Origin: Maribacter sp. ACAM166
Lineage (GTDB): Bacteria > Bacteroidota > Bacteroidia > Flavobacteriales > Flavobacteriaceae
Direction of reading: 5' to 3'
Length of the DNA: 64,000 bases
NCBI RefSeq assembly: GCF_005771495.1
Contig: NZ_VAUW01000018.1
Span: 17,697 to 81,696 of the forward strand
In this document: positions 46,855-56,635 of the stretch, one piece after another
Position numbering within the stretch: position 1 is the first letter of the stretch
Layout: the number at the start of each line of letters is the position of its first letter
Position numbers and translations under genes: made by a program
The notes under the pieces: model-generated
Databases searched by the model: none
What the model saw: only the letters and a program-made list of their open reading frames with translations
Told to the model about the DNA's origin: nothing

Positions 46855-47015
46855 GAGAAGTTCAGAAACATTATTTGTGAAATACAGATTGAATTAGTCT
46901 TTGTACTTGGAAATTGATAATAATAATCTCAAGTTTACTTTTATACTGTCTGAAACACAACAATTTTCAAACAATTTGTTTAATTTTAGGCAAGACAAAT
47001 CTCAAACTCAAAAAA

Positions 47016-50000
47016 ATGAAAACGCTTCTTACCAAGGCTAGCATATTTATGCTGGTATTTTTTCTTTTGCCTTTATCCTTATTAGCTCAGAAAAGGAACA
47101 AATCACAAAGCATTGTACCAACGTATCCAGAGGAACTGTATTCAAGCTTAGATTACCGTTTAATAGGTCCGTTTCGTGGTGGTCGTTCTGCTGCGGTAAC
47201 CGGTGTGCCTGGTGAACCTAACTTGTTTTACTTTGGTGCTGCAGGTGGTGGTGTTTGGAAAACCCTTGATGGTGGTCGTTCATGGGATAATATTTCCGAT
47301 GGTTATTTTGGAGGAAGTATAGGTGCTGTTGAGGTGGCTAAAAGTGATCCAAACGTTATTTATGTTGGTGGTGGAGAGAAGACCTTACGTGGAAACGTTT
47401 CTTCTGGTTATGGGATTTGGAAGACGGAAGATGCAGGTAAAACATGGACGTCAGCGGGTTTAAAGAAAAGTAGACATGTGCCAAGAATTCGTGTACATCC
47501 TACTGATTATAACATTGTTTATGCCGCAGTATTAGGAGATATTTATAAGCCAACTCAAGATCGTGGTGTTTATAAAAGTACCGATGGCGGAAAGAATTGG
47601 AAGAAAGTACTCTATGTAAATGAGCAGGCCGGTGCTGTTGATTTAACGTTTGACCCAAATAATCCAAGAATTTTATATGCTTCTACATGGCATGCAAAAC
47701 GTACACCCTATAGTTTGATTAGTGGTGGAGATGGTTCTGCATTATGGAAAAGTATAGACAGCGGTGAGACTTGGACAGAAATTTCTAAAAATGAAGGTTT
47801 TCCAAAAGATACATTGGGAATTATCGGAGTGGCAGTTTCTCCTAAAAATTCGGACCGTGTTTGGGCTATAGTAGAGAATAAAGAAAAGGGAGGGTTATAT
47901 CGTTCTGATGACGGTGGTAAAAAATGGACGTTAATCAACGAAGAACGAAAAATTAGACAACGTGCTTGGTATTATACCAGAGTTTATGCCGATACGCAAG
48001 ATGAGGATGTAGTATATGTATTAAATGTAAATTATCATAAATCTACCGATGGAGGAAAATCCTTCAATACATTTAACGCTCCGCATGGAGATCACCACGA
48101 TTTGTGGATTTCACCTGAGGATTCTCAACGTATGATTATTGGCGATGATGGTGGCGCCCAGATTTCGTACGATGGTGGTGAAACATGGAGTACCTATTAC
48201 AATCAACCAACGGCACAATTTTACAGGGTAACGACAGATAATGCATTTCCATACCGAATTTATGTAGCCCAGCAAGATAATTCTACATTACGTATAGAAC
48301 ATAGAAGTGGCGAAAGTTCTATTAGTAAAGCAAATTGGGAAGAAACTGCTGGCGGTGAATCGGCACATATAGCTGTAGACCCAAAGAATAATGATATTGT
48401 TTATGGTGGTAGTTATGATGGATTCTTAACCCGTGTAAATCATGACAAAGGTACCGTAAGAGGTGTCAATGTTTGGCCAGATAACCCGATGGGTGCTGGT
48501 GCAGAGGCAATGAAGTACCGTTTTCAGTGGAATTTCCCCATTATGTTCAGTAGGCATAATCCTAAAAAATTATATACGTTCTCCAATTATGTACATGTGA
48601 CCGAAAATGAAGGTCAAAGTTGGGAAGTATTAAGTGGTGATTTAACTCGAAATGATCCTACAAAGTTAGGTTCTAGTGGTGGTCCAATCACACAAGATAA
48701 TACCAGTGTAGAATATTATTGCACCATTTTTGCGGCAAATGAGAGCCCGTTAAAAGAAGGTCTTCTTTGGGTAGGTAGTGATGATGGATTAATTCATGTT
48801 TCAAAAGATTCTGGTGCAACTTGGGATAATGTTACTCCACCCAACATGCCAGAATGGAATATGATCAATAGCATTGAACCTTCTTATTTTGATGAAGGAA
48901 CTTGTTATATAGCGGCTACAAGATATAAGTTGGGTGATTTTCAACCATACTTATATAAAACAACCGATTATGGTAAAAGTTGGACGAAGATTACAAATGG
49001 CATTCCTGCTGAGCATTTTACACGGGTAGTTAGAGAAGATCCTAAACAGAAAGGGTTATTATATGCAGGTACAGAAACAGGTATGTATATCTCCTTTAAT
49101 GATGGTGCTAGTTGGAGTTCCTTTCAAATGAACTTGCCTATTGTACCAATTACAGATCTAACGATTAAGGATGATAATTTAATTGTAGCAACACAAGGTC
49201 GTAGTTTATGGATTATTGACGACTTAACTGTTCTACACCAATTAGATGAAAACAAGAAAAATCAAAATACCGTTCTTTTCAAACCAAGAGATTCGTACCG
49301 TACAAAAGGTAAGGCTTCAAAAACACCCTCTAAAATTGAAGGACAGAATTTAGAAAATGGTGTCATAACACATTTTTTGCTAAAAAACTATACTGAGAAA
49401 GATTCGGTTCAATTGACGTATACCAATATGGCAGGAGATACCTTAGCAAACTACAATTCGTCAGCAACAAAAAAGGACAAAAAGCTAGAGATAAAAAAAG
49501 GTGGTAATACTTTTGTTTGGGATACCCGTGGTAAGGGAGCAGAAAAATTAGAAGGAATGATTTTTTGGTGGGCCAGTTTTGATGGAGCTAAAGCAGTGCC
49601 AGGCGATTATAAAGTTCATTTAAATGTTAACGGAACTACTAGTTCAGAATCGTTTACCATTTTGGCTGATCCAAGAGCAGAAAGTACGGTGGCTCAGATG
49701 CAAAAGCAATTTGATTTTATTTCTGATATAAATATGACTATCGAAAATGCGCATCAATCCATAAAGAAAATAAGAAATGTTACCAAGCAGTTAAGTGCTT
49801 TTACAGAACAGTATAAAGATGATGAGCGCACCAAGGAACTGGTGGAAAATGCCAAAAAAATGAAAGATAAGTTGGGTGATGTGGAAAAGGCATTGTATCA
49901 GACACAAAACCGTAGTGGTCAAGACCCATTAAACTTTCCCATTAAACTGACCAACAAGTTAGGTCACTTGAATAGTTTGGTAGGCATTGATGATTTTCCG

Positions 50001-50159
50001 CCAACAGATCAAGATATTGCCGTAAAGAATGAATTGACTAAAAAAATAAATAAAGAGCTTAAATTGTTTGAAGAGGTTATTTCAGCTGAACTTCAAGAGT
50101 TTAACGCAGGATTTAATGAATTAAAATTGAATTATTTATTTGTTGAAGACAGTAAATAG
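47016..50159 (+). CDS. VPS10/BNR-repeat secreted protein, copy 1 of tandem pair
   Basis: This is a 1047-residue exported protein. The ATG at 47016 opens a clear signal peptide (MKTLLTKASIFMLVFFLLPL ... LLAQ). The longer frame from 46914 adds a non-signal leader and is rejected. The N-terminal two thirds hold two beta-propellers with many Asp-box units (TLDGGRSWDNIS, TEDAGKTWTSAG, STDGGKNWKKV, KTTDYGKSWTKI). The C-terminal part (about 790-880) has a beta-sandwich with FVWDTRGKGAEK and then a helical region. These sortilin-type proteins are often named glycosyl hydrolases. No catalytic site was identified. No T9SS sorting domain is visible. A terminator follows. Confidence 0.9.
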   Translation: MKTLLTKASIFMLVFFLLPLSLLAQKRNKSQSIVPTYPEELYSSLDYRLIGPFRGGRSAAVTGVPGEPNLFYFGAAGGGVWKTLDGGRSWDNISDGYFGGSIGAVEVAKSDPNVIYVGGGEKTLRGNVSSGYGIWKTEDAGKTWTSAGLKKSRHVPRIRVHPTDYNIVYAAVLGDIYKPTQDRGVYKSTDGGKNWKKVLYVNEQAGAVDLTFDPNNPRILYASTWHAKRTPYSLISGGDGSALWKSIDSGETWTEISKNEGFPKDTLGIIGVAVSPKNSDRVWAIVENKEKGGLYRSDDGGKKWTLINEERKIRQRAWYYTRVYADTQDEDVVYVLNVNYHKSTDGGKSFNTFNAPHGDHHDLWISPEDSQRMIIGDDGGAQISYDGGETWSTYYNQPTAQFYRVTTDNAFPYRIYVAQQDNSTLRIEHRSGESSISKANWEETAGGESAHIAVDPKNNDIVYGGSYDGFLTRVNHDKGTVRGVNVWPDNPMGAGAEAMKYRFQWNFPIMFSRHNPKKLYTFSNYVHVTENEGQSWEVLSGDLTRNDPTKLGSSGGPITQDNTSVEYYCTIFAANESPLKEGLLWVGSDDGLIHVSKDSGATWDNVTPPNMPEWNMINSIEPSYFDEGTCYIAATRYKLGDFQPYLYKTTDYGKSWTKITNGIPAEHFTRVVREDPKQKGLLYAGTETGMYISFNDGASWSSFQMNLPIVPITDLTIKDDNLIVATQGRSLWIIDDLTVLHQLDENKKNQNTVLFKPRDSYRTKGKASKTPSKIEGQNLENGVITHFLLKNYTEKDSVQLTYTNMAGDTLANYNSSATKKDKKLEIKKGGNTFVWDTRGKGAEKLEGMIFWWASFDGAKAVPGDYKVHLNVNGTTSSESFTILADPRAESTVAQMQKQFDFISDINMTIENAHQSIKKIRNVTKQLSAFTEQYKDDERTKELVENAKKMKDKLGDVEKALYQTQNRSGQDPLNFPIKLTNKLGHLNSLVGIDDFPPTDQDIAVKNELTKKINKELKLFEEVISAELQEFNAGFNELKLNYLFVEDSK

Positions 50160-50165
50160 TACGAT

Positions 50166-50198
50166 AAAAAACCTCTCTAAATTTAGAGAGGTTTTTTT
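50166..50198 (+). terminator. Intrinsic terminator between the VPS10 genes
   Basis: Sixteen-base arms (50166-50181 and 50182-50197) with a CCTCTCTAAA core form a perfect dyad ending in seven T, directly after the first VPS10 stop codon. Confidence 0.9.
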
Positions 50199-50244
50199 AT
50201 AGTGCATTTTAAAATTATATAACGGACGACCAAACAACATATAG

Positions 50245-53200
50245 ATGAAAAAACAAGTAGTATCCTTGCTAGTGGTTCTATTGACCACATTTACCTTTGC
50301 ACAAACAGCCAATGATTATTTCAAACCTTTAAAATATCGAAATATAGGTCCGTTTAGAGGTGGGCGCTCCGTAACTGCAACGGGTGTAATTGGCAACCCA
50401 ATGACCTATTACATGGGAACCACGGGTGGCGGACTTTGGAAAACAGAATCTGCTGGACAAAGATGGGATAATATATCCGATGGCTTTTTTGAATTAGGTT
50501 CTGTTGGTGCAGTTTCTGTATCGGCTTCTAATCCGAATATTGTTTATGTCGGCATGGGGGAACATGCTCCTAGAGGGGTTATGACTTCATATGGTGACGG
50601 TGTTTATAAGTCTACCGATGCTGGTAATACTTGGACTAAGATGGGTCTTGAAAAGACGCAACACATTTCACGAATAATTATTCACCCAACAAATCCAGAC
50701 ATTGTATATGTGGCAGCTCAGGGTGCTTTGTTTGAAGGTAACCCAGAACGTGGGGTATATAAATCTGTTGATGGAGGTATAACATGGAAAAACACGCTTT
50801 TTGTAAATGAACTAACGGGTGCAGCTGAGCTTTCTATGGATGCTAATTATCCGGAAATTATGTACGTTGCTATGTGGGAACATCAACGTAAGCCGAATAT
50901 GGTCGTGAGTGGTGGTGTGGGTAGCGGACTCTATAAATCAACTGATGCCGGGGAAACTTGGAAGAAAATTCATAAAGGCCTTCCTGATGAAAAAGGAAAA
51001 ATGGCGATTGCTGTTAGTCCTGCAAACTCAAATAAAGTCTATGCTCTTATTGAGAGCGACTCGAACGCGGATAAAGGGGGACTTTTTATTTCCGATAATG
51101 CCGGGGAATCTTGGTCTTTGGTAAGTAGTGATAATAGATTGGTGCAACGTGCTTGGTACTATATTGAAGTCTTTGCAGATCCTAATAACGAGGATACGGT
51201 GTATGTGTTGAGTGCGCCTGCACTGCGCTCTGAAGATGGCGGTAAAACCTGGGAGAACGTAGAAGTAGCTCATGGGGATACCCATGATTTATGGATCAAT
51301 CCGAATAATTCTAAAAACATGGTCTTGGCAGATGATGGTGGTGCTTCTGTTTCCTTTGACTATGGAAAAACATGGTCTACGCAGAATAATATGCCAACGG
51401 CACAGTTTTATCGCATTAGTGTAGATAATTTATTTCCTTATAATATTTATGGTGGTCAACAAGATAATACATCGGTAAAGATTGCTAGTCTATCAACAGG
51501 AAGTGGCAGTATTACCACAAGAGATTGGACAGATTCAGCTGGTGGTGAAAGTGCTTTTTTAGCTTTTGACCCAGATAATCCACGCTATGTGATGGGAGGT
51601 CAATATTTAGGTACAGTTGAGATTATGGATATGGAATCTAAAGCTTCAACTCAAATTATGCAGGCGCCTATTCAATATTTAGGTCGTGAGGCTAGGAATA
51701 TGAAATATTTGTTTAATTGGAATGCCCCTATCATAGCCTCTACACATGAGCTTGGTACGTATTATCACGGAGCACAATTTGTATTTAGGACCAGTAATAT
51801 GGGAAAAACGTGGGATAAAATTTCTCCGGATTTAACCCGTGATATAGATGAAAAACAAGGTAATGGTGGCGGGCCGTATACTAATGAAGCAGTGGGTGCC
51901 GAAAATTACGGTACGCTCGCTTATATGTTAGAGTCTCCACATGAAAAAGGATATATATGGACAGGTAGTGATGACGGACTAGTCCACCTCACTAAAAACG
52001 GTGGTGAATCATGGGAAAACGTAACACCAAAAGGGCTGAAAGAATGTTTGATTAATGCCATTGAAGTATCACCTCATGACCCAGCAACTGCCTATATTGC
52101 CACTACAAGATATAAGTTCAATGATTATACGCCAGGGTTGTATAAAACAACAGATTATGGTAAAACTTGGACGGCTATCAATGCTGGTATACCTTATGGG
52201 GCCTTTACACGTGTAGTGCGTGAAGATGAAGTTAAAAAAGACCTTTTGTATGCAGGTACTGAAAAAGGAATGTATGTATCCTGGAACGGAGGTAAGAATT
52301 GGGAATCGTTGCAATTAAACTTACCGGTTACACCTATTATGGATCTAAAGATGCATAAAGGAGATATGGTTGTAGCCACTTCTGGTCGTTCGTTTTGGAT
52401 TTTAGATGATGTAATCGCTTTAAGTCAATATCAACCCTCTAAAAAAGGACTTCAACTATTAAAACCTAAAGACGCCTATAATGGGTCATGGGGAAGTCCG
52501 TTAAATAAGACATCTGATAAATTTAAGGGTGGAGATACTTTTGAAGGGATAAACCCGGCAAACGGAGTGGTGCTATACTATGAGTTGCCAAAGTTGAAGG
52601 ATAGTACAGAAATTTCCCTTGATATTTCGAATGCAAAAGGTAAGGTCATACGCACCATCAGTTCAGAAAAGGATCCAGCGTATATACCTCATAATGGAGG
52701 TAGTGCCCCACCGGCTCCTTTGCTTACTAAAAAAGAAGGTTTGAATCGTTTTGTCTGGGATATGGAATATCCAATTATGCCAGGAATACCTGGGGTTTAT
52801 ATAGAAGCGGGATTTGGAGGTCATAATGTTTCTCCAGGTGCCTACACATTCAAATTAGTTGTAGATGGCGAAATGGTGTCTACTACGGGCGTAATTAAAG
52901 AATTACCAACCTATGAGACTAAACCTGGTCAATACGAGGAGTATGACACCTTTATGGTCGATGCAGAGCAAACACTTACGAATATGCACAACATGGTTAA
53001 TTCATTATTTGCGGTTCAGGAAGATTTAAAATCAGTGCTGAAAAAAGTTACGAATCCTACAATCAAAAAAGAAGGAGAAAAGTTACTTGCACAAATGAAA
53101 GCTTGGGATGAAGATATGATTCAGCGTAAATCACAAGCGTACGATGATGTAGAGAATTTTCCAAATAAGTTTACGGCAGAATACATATTCTTGATTAATC

Positions 53201-53370
53201 AGACCAATAGTAGTATACCAAGAGTAAACCAGTCGAGTAAAGACCGTAAAGTAGAGTTAGAAACGCAATGGGATGGTTTAAAAGCAAGGGGTAATCAATT
53301 GATTAAAACGGCAATTCCAGCTTATAATAAAACGTTGTGGGAAGCTGGTATTGGTGCAATAAGATTATAA
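50245..53370 (+). CDS. VPS10/BNR-repeat secreted protein, copy 2 of tandem pair
   Basis: This is a 1041-residue exported protein with a signal peptide [20 protein letters not shown]. It is collinear with the upstream copy: [20 protein letters not shown], the Asp-box series ([34 protein letters not shown]), [14 protein letters not shown], the KTTDYGKTW repeat and the late FVWDMEYP sandwich. The two are clearly ancient duplicates, since the shared motifs are strong but most of the residues between them differ. The intervening terminator suggests separate or partly independent expression. The substrate is unknown. The C-terminus carries a helical region rather than a sorting signal. Confidence 0.9.
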   Translation: MKKQVVSLLVVLLTTFTFAQTANDYFKPLKYRNIGPFRGGRSVTATGVIGNPMTYYMGTTGGGLWKTESAGQRWDNISDGFFELGSVGAVSVSASNPNIVYVGMGEHAPRGVMTSYGDGVYKSTDAGNTWTKMGLEKTQHISRIIIHPTNPDIVYVAAQGALFEGNPERGVYKSVDGGITWKNTLFVNELTGAAELSMDANYPEIMYVAMWEHQRKPNMVVSGGVGSGLYKSTDAGETWKKIHKGLPDEKGKMAIAVSPANSNKVYALIESDSNADKGGLFISDNAGESWSLVSSDNRLVQRAWYYIEVFADPNNEDTVYVLSAPALRSEDGGKTWENVEVAHGDTHDLWINPNNSKNMVLADDGGASVSFDYGKTWSTQNNMPTAQFYRISVDNLFPYNIYGGQQDNTSVKIASLSTGSGSITTRDWTDSAGGESAFLAFDPDNPRYVMGGQYLGTVEIMDMESKASTQIMQAPIQYLGREARNMKYLFNWNAPIIASTHELGTYYHGAQFVFRTSNMGKTWDKISPDLTRDIDEKQGNGGGPYTNEAVGAENYGTLAYMLESPHEKGYIWTGSDDGLVHLTKNGGESWENVTPKGLKECLINAIEVSPHDPATAYIATTRYKFNDYTPGLYKTTDYGKTWTAINAGIPYGAFTRVVREDEVKKDLLYAGTEKGMYVSWNGGKNWESLQLNLPVTPIMDLKMHKGDMVVATSGRSFWILDDVIALSQYQPSKKGLQLLKPKDAYNGSWGSPLNKTSDKFKGGDTFEGINPANGVVLYYELPKLKDSTEISLDISNAKGKVIRTISSEKDPAYIPHNGGSAPPAPLLTKKEGLNRFVWDMEYPIMPGIPGVYIEAGFGGHNVSPGAYTFKLVVDGEMVSTTGVIKELPTYETKPGQYEEYDTFMVDAEQTLTNMHNMVNSLFAVQEDLKSVLKKVTNPTIKKEGEKLLAQMKAWDEDMIQRKSQAYDDVENFPNKFTAEYIFLINQTNSSIPRVNQSSKDRKVELETQWDGLKARGNQLIKTAIPAYNKTLWEAGIGAIRL

Positions 53371-53380
53371 GATGTTTTGA

Positions 53381-53506
53381 TGTCACTTCGAGTGAATTTA
53401 TGCGGTACGAATAAATTTGTATCGAGAAGCCTTTCGTAGCTGAAAAGGTTCTCGATATAATTTTTTCTTTGCGTTCTATTTAAATAAAAAACCACTCGAA
53501 CTGACA
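53381..53506. repeat. REP/BIME-like dispersed repeat
   Basis: A 126-bp element bounded by TGTCACTTCGAGTG (53381-53394) and CACTCGAACTGACA (53493-53506), with inner ATCGAGAAGCCTTT and AAAAGGTTCTCGAT forming a hairpin. The TGTCA-TTCGAGTG...GTATCGAGAAG pattern is a common intergenic repeat in Flavobacteriia. It fills most of the gap between the VPS10 gene and hemJ. Confidence 0.78.
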
Positions 53507-53579
53507 CATTCTATTTTTAAGACCTTTTAATATGACTTAATAGTGGTTTCATTAACTTTGAACTCGAACTTAGAATTTA

Positions 53580-54131
53580 ATGAGCGAATATTATAACTAT
53601 ATCAAAGCCTTGCATCTAATCTTCGTGATAACATGGTTTGCTGGGCTTTTTTATATTCCTAGATTGTTCATTTACCAAATTGAAGCGAATCAAAAATTAC
53701 CTCCCGAAAAAGAAATACTATCTAAGCAATTAAAAATGATGACCAAAAGACTTTGGTTTATCATCACATGGCCATCTGCTGTACTGGCAACATTCTTTGC
53801 GGTTTGGTTATTATTAATTTATCCCGGATGGCTCACACAACCATGGATGCATATTAAACTGGGTTTTGTGGCACTTTTAATAGCATATCATCTAAAGAAC
53901 CATCAAATGTTCAAGAAGTTTCAACGCGATGAAATTGACTATACGTCTAACTATATGCGTATTTGGAATGAGGGTGCAACCCTTATTCTCTTTTCAGTAG
54001 TATTTCTTGTTATTTTAAAGGGAACATTCAATTGGATTTTTGGAGTAGTAGGAATTATAGTTTTAGGAATTCTTCTAATGCTTGGTATAAAACTCTACAA
54101 GAGAATAAGAAATAAAAACCCAGAAGTTTGA
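53580..54131 (+). CDS. hemJ: HemJ-type protoporphyrinogen oxidase
   Basis: This is a 183-residue inner-membrane protein with four to five hydrophobic helices. It matches HemJ (CopD/UPF0093 group), which oxidises protoporphyrinogen IX to protoporphyrin IX. The conserved His and Lys are likely H12 (KALHLIFVITWFAGLFY) and K93 (WMHIKLGFVALL). The family phrase RIWNEGATLILFSVVFLVI is present. With hemA, B, CD, E, F and H in this window, it supplies the penultimate step. No HemG or HemY gene is visible here. It stands alone, 15 kb from the hem run. Confidence 0.9.
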   Translation: MSEYYNYIKALHLIFVITWFAGLFYIPRLFIYQIEANQKLPPEKEILSKQLKMMTKRLWFIITWPSAVLATFFAVWLLLIYPGWLTQPWMHIKLGFVALLIAYHLKNHQMFKKFQRDEIDYTSNYMRIWNEGATLILFSVVFLVILKGTFNWIFGVVGIIVLGILLMLGIKLYKRIRNKNPEV

Positions 54132-54319
54132 CAAGCTTAAAACTTAAGTATCAAATGCGAGTCATCAAGATTATTTATTGAGTTCAATTTGTAGATGATA
54201 TTTCAAAAATACAACCTAAATCTAGGGGAAATATAGGTCGTTTAAATGAACTTTTTTTTGTAAAATATTGATTTACATAATACTAAAAAAAACATATACT
54301 TATAGAGAAGATGTTTTAT

Positions 54320-54354
54320 ATGGTTCCACAAAAAATGCGGTTTTGTGGAACCAT
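54320..54354. repeat. Perfect 14-bp inverted repeat
   Basis: ATGGTTCCACAAAA (54320-54333) and TTTTGTGGAACCAT (54341-54354) are exact inverse copies around a 7-base loop AATGCGG. There is no T run, so it is not a clear terminator. It sits at the edge of the decayed accessory segment and could be a recombination, operator or transposon-end site. Confidence 0.5.
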
Positions 54355-54409
54355 TATACATTTGTCACTACAGCGTTGAGTGAGAAAGGTATTGCAGTTG
54401 TTAAAATAG

Positions 54410-54583
54410 GTGACTGAAAATGTATTGGAACGGTATTCTAAAATGCTTCAAGACCAACCTAAAAATAATGAGATTTTGGATATGATTATTAATTACAAAA
54501 AAGCGCTATCTCATCCATATGAAAATGACATTAATGAGGTTCAAATGTTTGCGAAGAAGATATTAAGTGATTTTTTTGTTTAA
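54410..54583 (+). CDS. Possible 57-residue small protein
   Basis: A GTG-started frame would encode a helical acidic peptide beginning VTENVLERYSKMLQDQPKNN and ending AKKILSDFFV. A stop codon lies directly upstream of the GTG. An internal ATG would give 46 residues. No family was recognised and no good ribosome site is visible. Surrounding DNA contains decayed genes, so this may be a gene relic. Confidence 0.25.
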   Translation: MTENVLERYSKMLQDQPKNNEILDMIINYKKALSHPYENDINEVQMFAKKILSDFFV

Positions 54584-54840
54584 AATTTCTGGTTTCATCC
54601 ATCCAGAAGAAAAGAATAGTTAAAAGAATTAGATAGACTTACTATCTGGTAATTTCGCATAGCATTAGTAATTATATTTTTACATGAAATAAATTTAATA
54701 CTTCAACCATAATAAATGAATCTACCGGTTACTACTATTTTTTTCATAGTGGCGTACCGAGTAAGTCATAGTGAGCGATAATTAATTACGCTACGAAGTT
54801 TACATTTTTGACATAAGAACGGACAAAGGCAGCGTTCATT

Positions 54841-55119
54841 TATTCTCCGGACAGTTCCTTCAAAAGTCCATAGGCAATTGTAAAGATGCTTAAAAGCATA
54901 ACATCTCGTGAGATATTTCAGACAGACCCTGAACTAAAGAAAAAGCTTTGGTGCGATACTTTTCGGTCAAGTGGTTTTTATGTAAACACCGTCAGTAAGT
55001 TTAGTGATAAGAACGCGGTTTTAAAATAAGTACGCTATCAAGGATTGGATAAAGACTATGTTGTTTTGTACAAGGTTTAGTAATTAGCCGTGTTCAGCTA
55101 CTCCGTCTGCTTTCAGCAG
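54841..55119 (+). pseudogene. IS200/IS605-type TnpA transposase relic
   Basis: The frame from 54886 reads MLKSITSREIFQTDPELKKK, then LWCDTFRSSGFYVNTVSKFS and DKNAVLK, a stop (55027-55029), then VRYQGLDKDYVVLYKV and a final stop at 55078-55080. This is the C-terminal half of a Y1 (HUH) transposase of the IS200 type (typical: xLKSITARxxF...PELKKKLWGGxFW...GYFVNTV). YSPD and AIVK just upstream are separated by another stop. The catalytic HUH part is not recoverable. A small hairpin CTGC-TTTCA-GCAG (55107-55119) could be the right-end subterminal hairpin. Confidence 0.75.
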
Positions 55120-55138
55120 GCTAGCTAGTTCATTGCGT

Positions 55139-55819
55139 CTAATAAAAATTTGCAACTCGGATGAGACGTTCGATATTCAGTAATTGAATTTTACGACCAT
55201 CTGTAGAAATAAGTTTATCATGTTTAAAATCATGAAGCACACGAGCCAACGTTTCAACTACCGTCCCGGCCATATTAGCTAAATCGGAACGAGAAAGCAT
55301 AATATATGTATTTGCACTATCATCAACCTTATATTTATCATGCAAAATTAATAAATTAAGAGCTACTCGTTCCCTTACTGTACGTTGAGACAACACCGCC
55401 ATAAGATTTGCCAACACACTAAATTCGTGACTTAAACTTTTCAATAGTAAACGTGAAAATGATGATGAATCTTTAATTATCTCATTAAAATCCTTTAGGG
55501 CTATAAATGCGATTATAGACTTTTCTATGGTGACTGCTGTATCTCCATAGGTGTTTTCACTTAAAACTGATGAATAACCAAAAAACTCACCTGCATTATA
55601 GATATATATTATTTGTTCTCTACCATCATTGTCTATTTTATATTTTTTCACTTTACCGCTTTGTAAATAAAAAATACCCGCTGGCAATGTACCTTCAGTG
55701 AATATAGGCTCATTTTTACGATACGTTTTATCAACCATTATGTTTTTAAGAAAATCCCTATCATACGATGGTAATTCGCTTAAAATATATTGGCTATTGA
55801 ATGTGAATTTTGTAATCAT
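55139..55819 (-). CDS. Crp/Fnr family transcriptional regulator
   Basis: This is a 226-residue regulator with an N-terminal cyclic-nucleotide-binding-like beta-roll (about 20-140: FTEGTLPAGIFYLQSGKVKK and NAGEFFGYSSVLSE) and a C-terminal winged helix (about 150-226, with MLSRSDLANMAGTVVETLAR as the recognition region). It lacks the N-terminal Cys cluster that binds 4Fe-4S in true FNR, so it is more like Dnr/Prf-type or redox-indirect regulators. A perfect palindrome with an FNR consensus site lies 39 bp upstream, and a -7 box between it and the ATG, so autoregulation is likely. Confidence 0.92.
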   Translation of the reverse strand: MITKFTFNSQYILSELPSYDRDFLKNIMVDKTYRKNEPIFTEGTLPAGIFYLQSGKVKKYKIDNDGREQIIYIYNAGEFFGYSSVLSENTYGDTAVTIEKSIIAFIALKDFNEIIKDSSSFSRLLLKSLSHEFSVLANLMAVLSQRTVRERVALNLLILHDKYKVDDSANTYIMLSRSDLANMAGTVVETLARVLHDFKHDKLISTDGRKIQLLNIERLIRVANFY

Positions 55820-55829
55820 ATTTAGATTT

Positions 55830-55837
55830 CAAAGTTA
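55830..55837 (-). promoter_or_regulatory. TAnnTTTG -7 box for the Crp/Fnr gene
   Basis: The minus strand reads TAACTTTG, an exact match ending 10 bp before the ATG at 55819. The FNR-type palindrome centre lies about 35 bp upstream of the box, a spacing close to class II activation. Confidence 0.55.
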
Positions 55838-55857
55838 CACCATATTTATTTTGAACT

Positions 55858-55883
55858 TAAAATTTGATTTAAATCAAATTTTA
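55858..55883. promoter_or_regulatory. Perfect 26-bp palindrome with FNR-consensus core
   Basis: The core TTGATTTAAATCAA (55864-55877) equals the FNR consensus TTGAT-N4-ATCAA, and symmetry extends perfectly to 55858-55883. It lies between the Crp/Fnr gene and the divergent Cys-rich mini-gene, with a -7 box on each side, so it could control both. Confidence 0.8.
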
Positions 55884-55921
55884 CCAAGATTCCAATCAAC
55901 CCGCTTTATTTTTCAGTAAAG

Positions 55922-55929
55922 TACTTTTG
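55922..55929 (+). promoter_or_regulatory. TAnnTTTG -7 box toward the Cys-rich gene
   Basis: TACTTTTG is an exact match on the plus strand, about 123 bp before the preferred ATG of the mini-gene. The FNR-type palindrome is centred about 51 bp upstream of it. Confidence 0.45.
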
Positions 55930-56051
55930 TAAGCAACAATTAAACTAGCGTATCAATCATTTGCAAACGTTGAAATCTGCTCTGCAGCACCGTAAATATT
56001 ACAAAATTTGAAACAGTATAGAGAATGTTAAAGATTAATACCGAAGCTATA

Positions 56052-56240
56052 ATGAATTGTCCTAACTGTGGCTCTAAATACAAACAGAAAATGCCACAGA
56101 TAGGTAAGCATATGAACAGTAAATGTGTGTTTTGTTATACTGTTTTTGGAATAAAGAATTCGAAAGATTGTTGTGTTTACTGTTCTTATAGCAATAAATT
56201 ATGTCCAGAAGCACAGAAAATAAATACAAAAAACAAATAA
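56052..56240 (+). CDS. Cys-rich zinc-ribbon mini-protein
   Basis: The 62-residue product (ATG at 56052, MNCPNCGSKYKQ) has CxxC pairs at CPNC and CVFC, a KDCCVYCSY cluster, and a late Cys in NKLCPEAQ. The first two pairs could form one zinc ribbon, and the rest a second metal site. The frame extends to an ATG at 56025 adding nine ordinary residues, but the CxxC-containing start fits better. It is divergent from the Crp/Fnr gene across the FNR-type palindrome, suggesting oxygen- or nitrosative-stress control. No function is assigned. Confidence 0.6.
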   Translation: MNCPNCGSKYKQKMPQIGKHMNSKCVFCYTVFGIKNSKDCCVYCSYSNKLCPEAQKINTKNK

Positions 56241-56283
56241 ATAGTTAAACAGCTTATATAACAACGACTGCGAATAGCTGCGA

Positions 56284-56613
56284 TGAGAAAAAGTTAGCGC
56301 TTATATTGAGATTACTAATTTTACATAAAGCGAGTTAGGCGACATTGTTTATGTAGAAATTGAAACAGTAGGTGAAGCATTAAGGCAAATCAATGTATTT
56401 GGTACTGTTGAACCTGTAAAAAAGGTGTTGAATCTTCTTCTACTTATAAATAGTAAGAGTTTAGAATAAAATCTAAAATTGGAGTTTAAGCCGGAATCGG
56501 TTATTGAAGAGTCTCATGGTGAAGGCTGGATAATTAAATTAACAACTCGGGCGAATGTTTATTTAGCAGACTCATTAAAAGCGGACGCTTATGCACTATT
56601 AATTGGTCCTTAA
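56284..56613 (+). pseudogene. Decayed glycine cleavage H protein gene (gcvH)
   Basis: One reading frame gives, with two internal stops (56326-56328 and 56467-56469), ITNFT-stop-SELGDIVYVEIETVGEALRQ, NVFGTVEPVKKVLN, then KLEFKPESV, HGEGWIIKLTT and ADAYALLIG. This is recognisably GcvH (consensus GITxFAQSELGDIVYVE, FGTVEAVKxV, GxGWIIK, AYxxLIG). The lipoyl-lysine site (VEPVKK) is still readable. The N-terminus is too degraded to follow and there is no start. It lies directly before the GcvH-like gene at 56636. Confidence 0.85.
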
Positions 56614-56635
56614 ATAACCTTTAAAAAAAGCCTAT

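Noticed and set aside
46914..47015. Upstream ATA/ATG extension of the first VPS10 protein
   Set aside because: The extension has no family features, and the ATG at 47016 opens a clean signal peptide.
47016..53370. Repeated DNA units considered as CRISPR-like or recombination array
   Set aside because: The repetition reflects protein Asp-box motifs; spacing and sequence vary at DNA level and no cas genes are present.
54410..54583. Toxin or antitoxin of a small TA pair
   Set aside because: No partner gene, no recognisable TA motif and surrounding DNA is degenerate.
55958..56030. Possible tRNA or ncRNA between the Crp/Fnr gene and the Cys-rich gene
   Set aside because: No cloverleaf or T-loop motif could be drawn; only promoter-like elements are visible.
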